DNA of 64,000 nucleotides. It comes from Telopea speciosissima. Its lineage: Eukaryota > Streptophyta > Magnoliopsida > Proteales > Proteaceae. Below, in pieces: positions 34,901 through 45,121 of the stretch (position 1 is its first letter; every line of letters starts with the position of its first letter). The stretch spans positions 10,052,862-10,116,861 of the forward strand of contig NC_057918.1 of the NCBI RefSeq assembly GCF_018873765.1, written 5' to 3'. Made by a program: the position numbers and the translations under genes. The notes under the pieces were generated by a model. That model had not been told where the DNA came from. It saw only the letters and a program-made list of their open reading frames with translations, and ran no database searches.

Positions 34901-37900
34901 AGTTTTCACATTCGCGTAAGGGTTGTCCACTCATGCTGAACTATATCATCCACGAGAGATGATTTTCCGATCTCCTCCCAACTCCTCACAATGGATTCAA
35001 TACAAATTCCTCTAAAGCATTCAAGAGAAACTGTCCATCTTGCCTCTCAGTGTGATAGTTTGACCTGCCCCAACAATCATGACATACAGCACAAGAGTTT
35101 TCCGCTTTAGCACACCAAGGGGAAATGCCAGAAATAAAGAATCACCTGATATCCATGCGGTAAGTCCAATCAACTCAAGAAGTCCAAGAATATTACCCAA
35201 ATTGCTTTAGTAAAGCACGTGAATAAAGAGGCAGTTAACAATTCATCCATCCACATGGCATAAGATAAATACCTGTCGAAACATACACCAACTCCTTCAC
35301 CTTTGCAGTAGGTCGCTGGTATTCATCTTTTCATGGCAAACTTCTAGAAGTAGAGCCTTTTGTGGGGATGGATATTTCCAAAGTAAGTTTGTAATGGAAA
35401 GGGGTATTCTCAAGGTCTCATCAGTTCAACCTTTATTCACCTGAATGAGCCTCCCAAAGAATGATTTCGGAGGAAAGTTGTGATGATGTCAGAATCCAAA
35501 CTCGCTTGCCAGCCTCATGAATCTCTCCACAGTAATCACTTCCAAAAAATGCACAGCGACCATGTAAAATCCTCTTAACTCTTACCCTCTAAGATCCCTC
35601 CTACAACTAAAATCTTATGTCCAAACCCAAACAGACCTAGAGAGACACTCAGCAAAGACTCTTCACCTACTCTAACAAGATAGTACAGCCTAAAATTTTC
35701 AGATTGAGGGGTTGTCTGATGCAGCAGCCTCCAGCACCATTAACTGGCTCAACAAGAAGAATATGCTATGGAAGCTGCTGCATCAGTCTCCCTACCCACC
35801 AACCCTTTCCAAAGTCTAAAACTGTTTCCTCCCCCTACATCGTAAAATGAATCAGCCACCAACAGTATATTTCAATCATGGAAAACAAAACTATCACAAC
35901 CTAATTAAAAGTTAAGCTTGACGTAAAGGTATAAAGAACACAATCATATCACTCAGGTCTCATGGATCACTATATCATGACTTAAGTGGCAATAGAAACG
36001 AGGTAGCTTATAACACTGCCTCTGGCCCTCTGTAGCTTGGAAACAAGATAGTTTTAAATCTTTCCATTATAACTGAGAAGAAAGCATGACACTTGGAAAG
36101 CACCAAAAAGCACTCTAGAAGCAACAAAAGAGCAGGAATTATTGTCAGAGGTATGGTACCTCAACTCGGATGTCACACAGTGCTTTCAAAATCACCACAC
36201 GAGTCCCAGGATCGAGTGCCTTATACACTTCAACTTCCGTCCTAAACAAGTTAATATCATAAACATATTAATTCAGACAAATGTTGATTACTGGTGCACT
36301 TTGAGCATCAAAATCTACTCACCCATGTGATGCTACAATTGGTATTTCCCCTTCTGCAACCTAAGAGAACCAAAACTTAAGTCAGCTGAAGACTAGTAAG
36401 AGAAAGGGAGGGAAGATAGAAGGTGAGAAAAATTTCCGTCCATATTGCAGAATTTTAGAATGATGGAGGAGTCGAGCACTGAAATCCCTACCCAATGCCA
36501 CCAATCCCTCAATTTTCTGCATAACACTGTGACCCAAGTAGCACGCCCTAGCGCCATCCTGGTAACAGGAGGAATTGCCTATAGATACAACAAAACGTGA
36601 TTGAGGCATACAACAAGTAATAGTGTTTCATCCACAGCTTGAAACAAAACATTACAGGCCAAAACAACATGAATGAGAGAAGCAACAGCATTTGCACTGG
36701 AAATCACTAATAAAGATGACAGAACTTTCAAGATAAACAGTTACCATTTAATGAATCACATATCATCAGTAATCCCAGCAGTAAACCATAAACCCTCGAC
36801 AGTAGATCTTCCCTTGATGATAAATAGAACTACTGATGCAAAAACTGGTGATCAAACCAGAAACCTTATGGCCTGACTCACTACCAGGGTACAGATGCAC
36901 AAGATGGTAAATTTGAATCAGATTTTAACAGATTAGGGATCAGCCACAACGTTGATTTCAAAAAACAAAGCCTTGATATCACATTTTACGAGCAAAAAAA
37001 ACAGATGTTGACAAAAAAAAGAAGAGGCAAAAGTTTCAATGACAAAAGGTGTAGAAGTTAACTCTCCTCGTCCCCACTCACTCCCCCTTCCCCCCCCCCC
37101 CCCCCACACACACACAAAAAAAGAAAAGAAAAGAAAAGAACATGTGCTGAATTTTCCAAGGAGCAAGAAAGAGGAGTACAAAGAAGCAGAGGGTATGTGC
37201 AAGCAATTCCAACCATTCAGCAAGGTGCTCAAATCCAAATCAAAGAATTAAAATAAAGAATGATCTCCAACTTAAGCTAATTACAAATAATCCAATACAC
37301 AGAGACCCACCCACCCATAGTTTAGGACAAGTGATGTAGAACCAATGTTCAAGCTACACTATCGCAGGAAGAACAAGTCCAAACCACCAACATAAGCCTG
37401 CGATTGGTTTGCTTCACTCTTGGACCAGTTTTTAATCCAAACCAGATAATGTAAGACTGTCTACTGAAGATAACAGTCCCAAAATAGGCTTCAAACTCCA
37501 ATGAACTCAGGTAAACAGACTCAAACTTGAGCACAAGAAAGTAATCAATCAAATCTCAGAATTATGCTTGAACAGGAAGAGAACTTTAGGTACTCACAGT
37601 AGGGATTCAGAAGTAGTAGCAGCAACAAATAGAAGCGGCCAAAACTGAGATCAAGCAGTCCTCTTTAGGGGTATAACAAAACCCTAAACTTCTGTAGTGA
37701 ATAGAACTTAGAATAAGCACCAAAAGAAGTTTGAGTTCTGCAGTAGAAACTCAGGTTGCAACAGGGACTCAAGTGGGCTAAAATAGAAGCTTTGATGTCT
37801 GATCTTCAGCAACACAGAAGGAGATCTTCTTACACAAGGGCAGGGGCTTGGCAGCAGTTAACTTGAGGGAATAATAGTCTTTAAATAGCAGCAACAGAAA

Positions 37901-40900
37901 ATAAAACACAAGGGAGAAAAAGAGCTCGAGATAGCTAGGAGTTGGGCCTTCTCAGCCCTGGGTCTCTCACCCACAGCTATCTCAGCTGTTGAACAGGGTA
38001 TTCTCTCCCAAAGTCGAGTGCAAGCATGACTTGAAAATTCTATTTGTCGAAGTTGTGATCCTTTCTTACAATGGGTGCCTATTTAATAGCTTAGGGAAGC
38101 TTACAAAAATAGAAGGTAGGAAAAATAGACAATTTCAAAAATAGAAAGTAGGAAATAGAAACTGACTGAAAATTGAAACTACTAAGGCTTTATAGACTCC
38201 AGCCTTCTAAACAAAAAAGGACACAAAATTAGAAACTAATTAATCAGCAGCTGCAGCTTGACTGGTCAAAGGCCAGTTGCATCAAATTTCGAGCACCACT
38301 TTTTTGGTCTTCTAGAAACTATGCTAGGCTGGCTTGAGCTGGTCCAATCCCGGCTCATTAGAACCTGGTTCGATGGGCCAGTTGCTGATGGACCAGTTTG
38401 GTTCTTCTTCTTCTTTCTTTGGTAGTGTAGACCAGTCATGGGATCTACATCACCAGACCTTTCGGGTTGGGAGTTTTTGGTTCTCTCAAATCCAGGTCTT
38501 GGGGTTAGATTAGGACTATTCTTTTGTTTATTTTATTCTCATTACATGTCCTGTTAAGGCTGGAATACTGGTTATAAATTCCAGACTTGTTTTGAGTCTT
38601 TTTGATAGAGTCCTAGTCAGTAAAGGTTATTCCCATTACATTACAGCTTGCACATGGGAGTTTCCTTGTTTGTTTTTGCTTTCCTAAGTTGGCCAGGATT
38701 AAGTTAAGACTTTCCTAAACTGATCATGATTGGGTTCTTGCACTTTTTATAAATAAGTTGCAAGGATACACAACCCCAACAATTTTGATGAATGAATATT
38801 GGCTTCAGCCTTTTCGGTTCTTTGTTTTATCTTATTCCTCAATCAGTATTCAGGTCAGATCTTATCATGTGCATTCTATTTTCAGTTTTTGGTTTCTGTT
38901 TGTATAATCAACTGCTGTTCTGTTTTCATGCTCTATTCTTCTTCTATTTTCTGTTCTGAATATCACTTCTGAGTTCTGGTTTGACTGCTGGTTACAAGTT
39001 CTTATTTTTCCATCGATTTAGAAGAGTCCTACTTCCAGTCTACTTACCAAATTCTGAATTTCTGAGTTAGTTTTCTAGATTCAGATTCCTCATAGTTGTT
39101 TGGATTTCAGTTACTGTTATTCATATTTATATATTCCATAAAATAAGGTCACTAGTTCTAAATACACAGATAGAGGTACCATTTAGGAAGACCCAACGAC
39201 TAAATATACCTCTATTTATTCTTGATTGCTGCTTCAACAGGTTATTCTGGGGTTTGCATCAAGGTTTTGAGATCCAAGAATCACCACTGGTTCGATTCGT
39301 TGCGGCTTCTCTTTATTCAGGAGATTATTTATTCTTGATAGCTGCTTCAACAGGTTACAAATTTGTGGGTTTATATTTATTACTTCTCTTGTGGTTACCA
39401 ATTTGAGATCATCTCATTCTCCTCCAACCAATTTGTCTCTTGGTTATCTTTTGAGATCTTATCATTCTTGTTCTTTGAAACCCCAATGTTTTCTTTCTTG
39501 TACTCTGGAGGTTTTCTATTTGATCCTGCCTGGGATTAGATCTATTCTGGTTCTAGTCTTACATTAACACAGCTAGAACCCCAAAGACTAAATATACCTC
39601 TATTAATATAGTAAAGTTAATAAGATATTATAACTTTAAGCCCCACCATTTATCACCCTGATCATATGTCCAACATAAATTGCTCAAATCGGCATTAACT
39701 TTGTACTAGGCAAGCAGCACATTAAACTCCAAAGAACATGGCAGAAAGCCCAGTAAGATAAAAATATTATAGTACATTAAAATAAAAAATACGAATAAAA
39801 TAATAGAAAATAAAAGATAAAACCCCAACAATTGCTGGAGATGTGTTTTTCAACATGGAAGCATGTCTAGGAGTGTTAATAGCAAACATGTTTAAAAGGA
39901 ATTAGCTTGGAGAGTACTCAACAAGTCTTATTACAAAGAGTGTCAAGCCAAGTACGTAGTTGCACCACACAGCTAGAACCTCTACTTCTAAGGTGCTGTG
40001 GTAACACTCCAAAATAATGTCAAATCACAGTCCTGTCAAGAAAAGGTTAACTGACTTAAGGTTTAAATGAGCACGGACAACAGAGCTTAACCCCATTCTT
40101 CAAAGGTCAATACACATTTCACCCAATAAATGACCATGAAGTAGCATTTTCACTCACATCCACATCAACATAATGGGCTAAGTTCCTCTTATAACAGCAC
40201 AGCAGGAACTTGGACCAATTACTACTTGAGATAGAACGAAGTAAACTTCAAATAGATATTCCCTTACTATTCCTGAAGTTCATCCAGGAAACTTCAAAGG
40301 GATTCCCTCAAGCCCAACTCAGAATTAGGTCTGATTTAGCTTGAAGGACACACTTACATCTAAAATGGCATACAATGACACCCGAATGTTTGAGCATATA
40401 ATAGAGTCATCTCAATTATATGAAGGTTCCGAGGAAGAGACCTATTTTTTCTGTAGTTAGTAGAGAACTGTTACTCCTGAATTATGCTCTAAACGGCAAG
40501 GCATAAGCCAATGAGCTTTACAGTACAACCGTTAAGATCTAAACTTTGCACCAATTGGTTATCAGGAACATTTGTTTTTGTTTATAAAGTAACCTCTAAA
40601 CATCTTCATAATCCCTTATCCTCAAATATGAACATCAAGGTAGTAAACCGATAAACTAAAGCTAGAAAACCCAGTATTTGACCAGTGAAAAGTTAGAAAT
40701 GATGATGGTTAAGGTAATTTTATGCCCAAAAATGAAGAATGCTTATGAATTAACTGCAATAAGAACTTCTTTCTTGTCAGCACTCAGCATGCCCATATAG
40801 TAATATGATAAACCTTTAACCAAACACCGTGAGAGAATAAAAATCACCCATAATAAAAGAAAATCAGAAAAAGGCAACTGAAAATTGATGCCACAATACA

Positions 40901-41707
40901 ATGTTGTTAAGCAGGAAACATCTTTCCATGCTGACATGAAAATAAGACAGTGTACCAAATCTGGAAGAAGTCCAAGCTTGTGAAATAACAAACTAACCTA
41001 TAATAATCAGAAGCATAATACAACATAGGAACCAACCATCTAACGCATGTACTTAAATAACAAAAAATTCCAGAAACCAATTTGTGGCAAAAGCATGAAC
41101 TTTGCATTTATGACCAAAAGGACCAACCTTTAACAAGGGTATATGTATATCATCCAAAGTGCTATTAGGTGTAATCAAAGCAGTCTCAAGCTCCTCCGCC
41201 GAGAACTCAACCGTGATATTCAAAAGGTGCCTAAAAACCTACAACAAAGTAAAAAGAACGAACTTCAGTCTCAACCCACTAGAAAACAAGAACCAAACAG
41301 TGACGTAAAGGGTTACAATTTTCACCACTCACATGTAAGAAGTTGAGAAGGGAAGCCAACTCCCACATCGAGCGGATACTCCAGCGGGGCAATTGTGAAG
41401 GCGGGGGCTCGTTAAGGAGCGGCGTAATGATCTTACTGCATTGCTGCTGCTGTTCCTGCTCCTCTTTATCTTTCTTGGAGGGAGTCTGTTTGCGCTGAAC
41501 TGCATCTTTCTTGGAGGAACTCTGTTTACGGTCGACACCAGATGCGGCTTGGTAGAGTCGAGCGGAGGAGCGGGCCGTACATGCTCGAGGGGGTCGCTGT
41601 TTCCTAGTGGAGTAGTTGTTGTTGTGGCTGTGGTTGTTACGCAACTGCTTTTCTTCTGAGGGAGGCCCCTCGATGTGGATCGCTGTTGAGGCTTCTTCAG
41701 ACATCAT
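22948..41707 (-). CDS. DDT-domain protein, DDR4-like (ISWI complex subunit), 12 exons
   Basis: Minus-strand gene assembled from 12 exons with GT/AG borders and consistent phase: 41333-41707, 41128-41238, 36492-36578, 36323-36360, 36160-36241, 33850-33956, 33490-33646, 24652-24744, 24295-24418, 24102-24144, 23767-23958, 22948-23683. Total 2145 nt, 714 residues. The DDT domain starts at about residue 109 (WSIRSMWELASLLNF) and runs to about 165; exon 3 supplies AIPPVTRMALGRATWVTVLC; a WHIM-like stretch follows (EVYKALDPGTRVVILKALC, about 206-224) and then GVSYWYEDDPVTGHRLYRE. The rest is basic then very acidic, ending RFLDLNELAPGSGF. This matches plant DDR4 (At1g18950 type), which in Arabidopsis associates with the ISWI remodellers CHR11/CHR17 in the nucleus. 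The 5' leader has a CTT repeat; a 24-base T tract precedes exon 9. Introns 2, 5 and 7 (4.5, 2.2 and 8.7 kb) are transposon-filled, yet the frame is intact, so the gene is probably functional. Start chosen at the first of two adjacent ATGs. Confidence 0.93.
24909..24924. repeat. G homopolymer in DDR4 intron 7
   Basis: Sixteen consecutive G, about 165 bp upstream (in the gene's sense) of exon 8. Length is likely variable and error-prone. Confidence 0.7.
25300..26574 (+). mobile_element. Au-type SINE split by a solo LTR
   Basis: A 17-bp perfect target-site duplication (AAACTAACCTTCTCTAA) flanks this segment at 25283-25299 and 26575-26591. The left part begins GGGCCTTGGTGCAATGGTAA (box A), has GTCACGGGTTTGAGTC (box B) and continues GGTAAGGCTGCATACAT and GACCCTCCCTAGACC; the right part is GTGGCGGGAGCCTCGTG. 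Together these are the ordered parts of the plant Au SINE. The middle is an inserted LTR (25427-26540). This is a dead SINE inside intron 7, in opposite orientation to the gene. Confidence 0.9.
25427..26540 (-). mobile_element. Solo LTR inserted in the Au SINE
   Basis: A 1114-bp unit beginning TGATGCGGATCC and ending TTCCTGCATCA, so the tips TGATGC/GCATCA are inverted repeats. It is flanked by CCCCG (25422-25426) and CCCTG (26541-26545), a 5-bp duplication with one change. No internal retroviral-type genes are present, so it is a solo LTR. Orientation is inferred as minus from an antisense TATA-like TTTAAATAC near 26260. It carries an AG microsatellite at 26151-26173. Confidence 0.8.
27101..27237 (-). 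mobile_element. Degenerate retroelement fragment, minus strand
   Basis: The minus strand reads EPSKQILDVQKQTVSDFYEK, then IAIKLKEVFDDANPPLK, then a stop. It may be a continuation of the fragment at 30475-30921, separated by later insertions. The family is not certain. Confidence 0.35.
27238..29402 (+). mobile_element. Copia-type internal 3' region, ending in a polypurine tract
   Basis: Non-coding sequence with two GTGAGGGGGAGATTG motifs (27434 and 27605) and the polypurine tract CTTGAGGGGGAG at 29391-29402 directly before an LTR. GAGGGGGAG-type tracts mark the end of plant copia elements. No pol gene is left. A MITE-like element (28237-29110) is inserted inside. Confidence 0.55.
28237..29110. 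mobile_element. TATCG-rich Mutator-like MITE, copy 1
   Basis: About 870 bp, between GTTGCTGCC (28228-28236) and GTTGCTGCT (29111-29119), an 8 of 9 target-site duplication. The left end AAGGATTAAAGTTTCAGTAT and the right end, read on the other strand as CATGGTTTAAAGTATTGC, form the inverted termini. The body carries many GTATCGTATC words. It is inserted in copia sequence in DDR4 intron 7. Confidence 0.75.
29403..29697 (+). mobile_element. Copia LTR (3' LTR of a truncated element)
   Basis: Starts TGTTAAAGATACGTACC right after the polypurine tract and ends near GGGTTTGTCA. A TATA-like TTAATATAAATATATAC is at about 29568. No matching 5' LTR was seen in the window. The right edge is uncertain by about 2 bp. 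Confidence 0.65.
29772..30470. mobile_element. TATCG-rich Mutator-like MITE, copy 2
   Basis: About 700 bp between CTCCACATC (29763-29771) and TTCCACATC (about 30471-30479), 8 of 9 matching. The left end AAGGCTTGAAGTATCGG mirrors the right end, which reads TATGGTTTAAAGTATCG on the other strand. It shares CAGGTGATTTTAAGAGAC and the AAATACAC, TATAAATAAGCAA and AAAAGATGAGGTTTCTTACA landmarks with copies 1 and 3. It interrupts a minus-strand retroelement frame that resumes at 29771. Confidence 0.8.
30475..30921 (-). mobile_element. Degenerate gypsy-like fragment with protease-like motif
   Basis: The minus strand reads LPNRRTVILLIDEGQSEKF and VSQSVVEVL, laid out like a Ty3/gypsy aspartic protease (.LID.G.S..FVS..VV..L) but with Glu where the catalytic D-S/T-G motif needs Ser or Thr. 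Further on it reads PIVQPQEELIDGMIEDVE, broken by the MITE at 30470 and continued at 29771. Stops interrupt the frame. Confidence 0.5.
30922..31098 (+). mobile_element. Copia 5' LTR
   Basis: A 177-bp unit from TGTTAAGGATAAGG to TTCTCTTCTCA, with TATAAATAATAAAG at 31034 as promoter and leader. The methionine-tRNA primer-binding site follows after 3 bp. No second LTR of this type exists in the window. Confidence 0.7.
31102..31114 (+). other. Copia primer-binding site
   Basis: TGGTATCAGAGCC is the standard plant copia site complementary to initiator methionine tRNA. It lies just inside the LTR end. Confidence 0.85.
31399..32230 (+). mobile_element. Copia leader with imperfect CCCTCCCA(A/G)GGGCTC repeats
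   Basis: GC-rich stretch in which GGCCCTCCCAAGGGCTCC-like units recur about a dozen times between 31400 and 31950 (words such as TGGTCTGTCGGCC and CTCCCGCCTGCC). The Pro/Ser/Ala-rich plus frame (31399-31989) is a by-product of the repeat, not a gene, in my reading. It sits between the primer-binding site and gag. Confidence 0.5.
32246..33031 (+). pseudogene. Copia gag remnant with broken zinc knuckle
   Basis: The plus frame reads GNWLVNDELIMYFLLNS and SVKDLWDAVKHTYGQTTNYA, the UBN2/copia gag pattern, then an in-frame TAG at 32534, then QQLDFYHPVP and EREMEQVYNFLTSLNPEHDQ. The CCHC knuckle is CDYCGRPRHTKETYW: the last Cys is replaced by Tyr. Protease, integrase and reverse transcriptase are absent downstream. 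Confidence 0.85.
33032..33395 (+). mobile_element. A-rich-tailed sequence fused after the copia gag remnant
   Basis: After gag the sequence no longer looks like copia. A short frame MVERYQELDPETMLLAKEAA (33026-33100) ends in TAA. Beyond it come TTGAATAAATATA and a tail of AAATAAATAAATA (33357-33372), as in a retroposon 3' end. Origin not recognised. Confidence 0.35.
34199..35150 (-). mobile_element. LINE-like 3' end in DDR4 intron 5
   Basis: Begins at a T run (34199-34205) followed by AAGAAATTTATTGAGAAAG, the same tail style as the LINE at 58711. The minus strand reads WEEIGKSSLVDDIVQHEW and GVVRDHEGIIFTDIF, the latter like the first strands of a LINE RNase H domain. Many stops. The upstream limit is unclear. 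Confidence 0.45.
35150..36140. other. Remainder of DDR4 intron 5, nothing recognised
   Basis: No open frame or repeat boundary could be assigned; it may be more of the decayed LINE. Confidence 0.4.
37332..38452 (-). mobile_element. Solo-LTR-like unit in DDR4 intron 2
   Basis: Begins TGATGTAGAACC and ends GGGATCTACATCA, so the tips TGATGTAGA/TCTACATCA are inverted, as in the solo LTR at 25427. It is 1121 bp, with an antisense TATA-like stretch (CTATTTAATAGC) near 38090. No 5-bp target duplication is clear (ACAAG against CCAGA), so this is weaker than the SINE case. Confidence 0.5.
38453..39620 (+). mobile_element. LTR-like sequence with TATA and repeated motif
   Basis: Contains TTTTTATAAATAAG at 38745 and ACACAACCCCAACAATTTTG at 38768, the latter shared with 20590. 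TTATTCTTGAT.GCTGCTTCAACAGGTTA occurs twice (about 39217 and 39327), and ACTAAATATACCTCTATT also recurs (39202, 39587). Boundaries are not defined. Confidence 0.35.
39621..41127. other. DDR4 intron 2, rest, nothing recognised
   Basis: AT-rich, no coding or repeat signature found. Confidence 0.45.
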
Positions 41708-42207
41708 CAGAAAGATATCAAGAGAAACAAAGAGATCGCAACAAATATCGTTCTTCGTTCACGGAGGAATTAAGATAATAGATCGGGCACTAGCATTCGA
41801 AACCTAGGCAGTAAAATGAAATTGAACTGTGCAAGAACAGTGAGTCGCTAGGCGGAGACTGGCATGAGAACCTGAAAGGTGGGATTTTTAGGCAACAAGG
41901 ACATGGCGAACAACTACCCCAACCAATCATCTCCTTGGATACATTAATGAAAAAACAGCAAAAAAAAATCAAAAGATCGTTCAGAAAGGGAGAAACAAGA
42001 AAAGCAGAAGAAACAGAGAAGACGAAGAAGAAGAAGAAGGTGCGAGCGTTAAGTCTTAAGAGGAAGAAGGAAAGGGAAAAGCAAAGGTAAGGAAATAGAT
42101 GAACAAAGAAAGTGGGGGAGGGGGGGAAGCAGAGGGGCAACGCCTGGAATTTGGTATGAACTCTGGTTATTTATTGAACCTTAGGTTTGTGTTTATGGTT
42201 AATTCTA

Positions 42208-43918
42208 GAGTAAATTACTTCCCCCTCTCCTCGATTATGCTCTAATGACAAACCCCTCCCCTGGGTAATGAGTAATAACTCTCCCCTCCCCTGCATGAAC
42301 AAGATTCTATCAACTGTATCCATTCCGTTAAAAATGGTTGTTAAGTGATGACATCACCCTAAATATATTCATTTAAACCCCAAACTGCCCTTATATTTGT
42401 GATATCACAATAATACCCTTGAGCGAGAGGACAGGCTCACAGCACCATCATCTTCTTCCCCATTTCTCGATTCTTCTTCCATCGTCTTCTTTGTTCAGTA
42501 TTCTTCCAAAAAACACAGAGAGAGGGAGGGAGAGATAAAGAGAGAGATGGATACAAAGGGGTTTCAAATCAATGTCTCTGGTTTTCAAAAGCAAGAAAGG
42601 TTTTCAGACTTTACCCAAAAAACAAAAAGGGTTTTCAGACATCAGGTTTCTTCTTCGTTTGAAGAAGAAAGAGAACGGAACAGTGAGAGCATAAGAGATC
42701 CAAAAACTCAGAGGCTTTGGGATTTGCGAATCAAGATTTCTCCCATATCCTCATTGAACCTTTCTCAAAACTACAATCTATGTTGGAGGAAGAGATGAAT
42801 GGGTTATGAACCCTTCTCAGAATCACAATCACTGCTCATTCCTCCTATTTTTTTGTAATTTCTTCCCTTCTTAGGGTTTCAAACCCAATTCGGTGAAGAC
42901 GAATTTAGATTCCGTAACCTCTTGCATGTTTTGACTTGGGATTCCTATGTTGATAGAGGTTAAAGCCATGATTCCCTCCTTTTGAATCTCAAAAAATTGC
43001 AACTTTTTTTGTCATTCCTCCCTCTGGTTCCTTCATCTCCGCTGGGATCTGAGTTGCTGCTGTTCAATCGGACATATGGGATTTTGAGTCTAATTGAGAT
43101 TGTCTCAAAACCCATCTGTCTAGTGGACTGCCGGGTTCGGGTGCTCTTCTTCATGTTTTCAAACGGATGGGTCAAGATCTGTGTTTATGAATGTGGTTTC
43201 ATTTTTGGTTAATGTCTCTGCTTCCGTTACAAGAGTTTTTCCTTTACATTCTGGACACTTTGCCTCTATCTGATGAAAATTTTCTTGGGTTTTCCTTTAC
43301 ATTGTGGACAATTTCAACAATGGGATTTGATTCTTTTGAAGTGGCTTATGGTGCGCAAATGCTTGAAGTTGAGTGGGATGATTCTTCTTTGAATCCATCA
43401 AAGAACATGGAAATAGCCTCACGACACAAGTTCTCTGAGAGGTAGCTGATTCCATCAGAATTTGTTCACTTTATCTCTTCTTTTTTTTATTTAATTTTGG
43501 AAGAATTTCGTTTTGGGTTTGCAGGTTTTGGGGAAGGTGAGGTCTAGCTCTGTTGGTTGCTTCGGTTGTGATCTTAATTGGGGTTGGTGGGTTTATGATA
43601 TTTAAGATTTAAAGGAGGAAGGAGGAAGGGCATGGGATATTCAAGAAGAAGCAACAGGGGCTGTTTCAGCTCCTCATCTTCACTCTCTTGTCTGAAGGTT
43701 GGAGACGATAGAGGAAGGATAGAGAAGTTTGAATGTTTTAAGACAAACTGTGAAAGGGTAATATAGTATTTTTTTCATTACTTAACAACCATTTTTAATG
43801 GAATGGGTATGGTTGATAGAATCTTGGTAATGCAAGGGAGGGGAGAGTTATTACTCAATACCCAGGGGAGGGGTTTATCATTAGAACATAATCGAGGGGA
43901 GGGGGGAGTAATTTAATC
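42208..43918. mobile_element. Mutator-like element with long terminal inverted repeats
   Basis: 1711 bp between perfect TTAATTCTA repeats (42199-42207 and 43919-43927). Both ends read inward as GA(G/T)TAAATTACT.CCCC..., CCTCGATTATG, then TAATGA.AAACCCCTCCCCTGGG and TTCCATTAAAAATGGTTGTTAAG (about 190 bp of inverted repeat). No transposase was seen. The interior has small plus frames (42547-42798, 42982-43212, 43191-43445) and a hydrophobic stretch VASVVILIGVGGFMIFK near 43550, so it may carry captured host sequence (Pack-MULE type); the source was not recognised. Its left edge is about 500 bp upstream of the DDR4-like ATG. Confidence 0.85.
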
Positions 43919-44527
43919 TTAATTCTATTTTCTTTCTTAGATTTCTCTATGGTTTCTTCCTTTTATTTTGATCAATGCGTCTCACAGTTTTAGGATTTGG
44001 AGACTGACTTACGTTTGGGCCCCACCTTGATTATCACCGTTGATTTCCTGGAGATTCCATCTAAGAAGTCAGTTCATCAGAAGAATCGAATCGCGAATCT
44101 CAGACGGTTAAGGAGAACATAAATGCAGATGTTCAACCGTCGAAAGAGTTTCTTACTTTCGGGGTCTGAGACTGAACGGTGTTGATTGATACCTTTTCTA
44201 TGACCTCTCTTCCAGGCACACAAGTCGTCGAGACAAACTGCCAAACAGGACTTTGTGCTTCCTCACACTCAGTGTCCTCTTTTGCATACAGGTGTCGGAG
44301 ACTCAGCGAGCAAATGAACAAATCGAATAAAATATGAATCTAGGGGGTGTGTTTTTTTTGGTAAACAATCTAGAGTGTGTTTGGTGACAAGAAAAGAAGA
44401 AAAGAAATTCTAATTTTGTGTGTTTTTTTTTTTAATAAAAATAAGACATTTTAGGGAAAAGAACAGCTGCCTGATCACATATTCACATGCAGCCTGAGCT
44501 CAGACACAATCCCCTGAAATGATTACT

Positions 44528-45000
44528 TTTTTATTTTTTGATGAAAAAGATTAAATTACTTAATTAAACATTATGTCTACAAGAAAAACCATATAGTCAA
44601 AGGTAGAGTGTGTAATCCTAGTATGGGGAGCCAAATTATCTACTGGCTTAAGCACTAACCTACTGTGTTTTTGAATAATTACAATCCCAAGGGAAGAGAG
44701 AGATTGAGAAATATCAAATAAAAGAGAAAACAATTCCCAAGGCCATAGGAACAGGTCTTGATCTGTAAGCTACTCCTTAACCTGCTGAGAGTCCGTCCAA
44801 ATGTTTACTTGTCGACAGTTCAGTGAAAGTGCCCTTTCGACCCCTGCTTTGACTCCTCGCAGCTCCGCTTCTTGTGCTGAGCTTACAAAGCCACAGTCCA
44901 TTGCCGATTACCTTAATCCCTACAAAATGAAAAAATCCCCTTGTCGATTCCGTTATGCACATTCTCATTGCCTCTAACACTGATGTAGGGCCACGTAGCT
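44528..45000 (-). mobile_element. LINE 3' end with RNase H remnant
   Basis: Begins at TTTTTTATTTTTTGATG and, on the minus strand, reads SSAQEAELRGVKAGVERALS followed by RQVNIWTDSQQVKE, the core of the plant LINE RNase H domain (AE..A...G and the catalytic TDS). An in-frame TAG and a frame change break it. 5'-truncated. Confidence 0.65.
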
Positions 45001-45121
45001 CGACAACGACCCCTTGACCTTAAATTTATCATGAGTTTCATTATTATTTTTTACCTTATTATATGTTTTTTTCCTCCTCCTTTTTGTCCATTTCTTGTCA
45101 ACCAAACACACCTTTAATAGT

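Noticed and set aside
37332-38452. Full-confidence solo LTR call
   Set aside because: The inverted tips are good, but the flanking 5 bases do not match, so it is listed only at moderate confidence.
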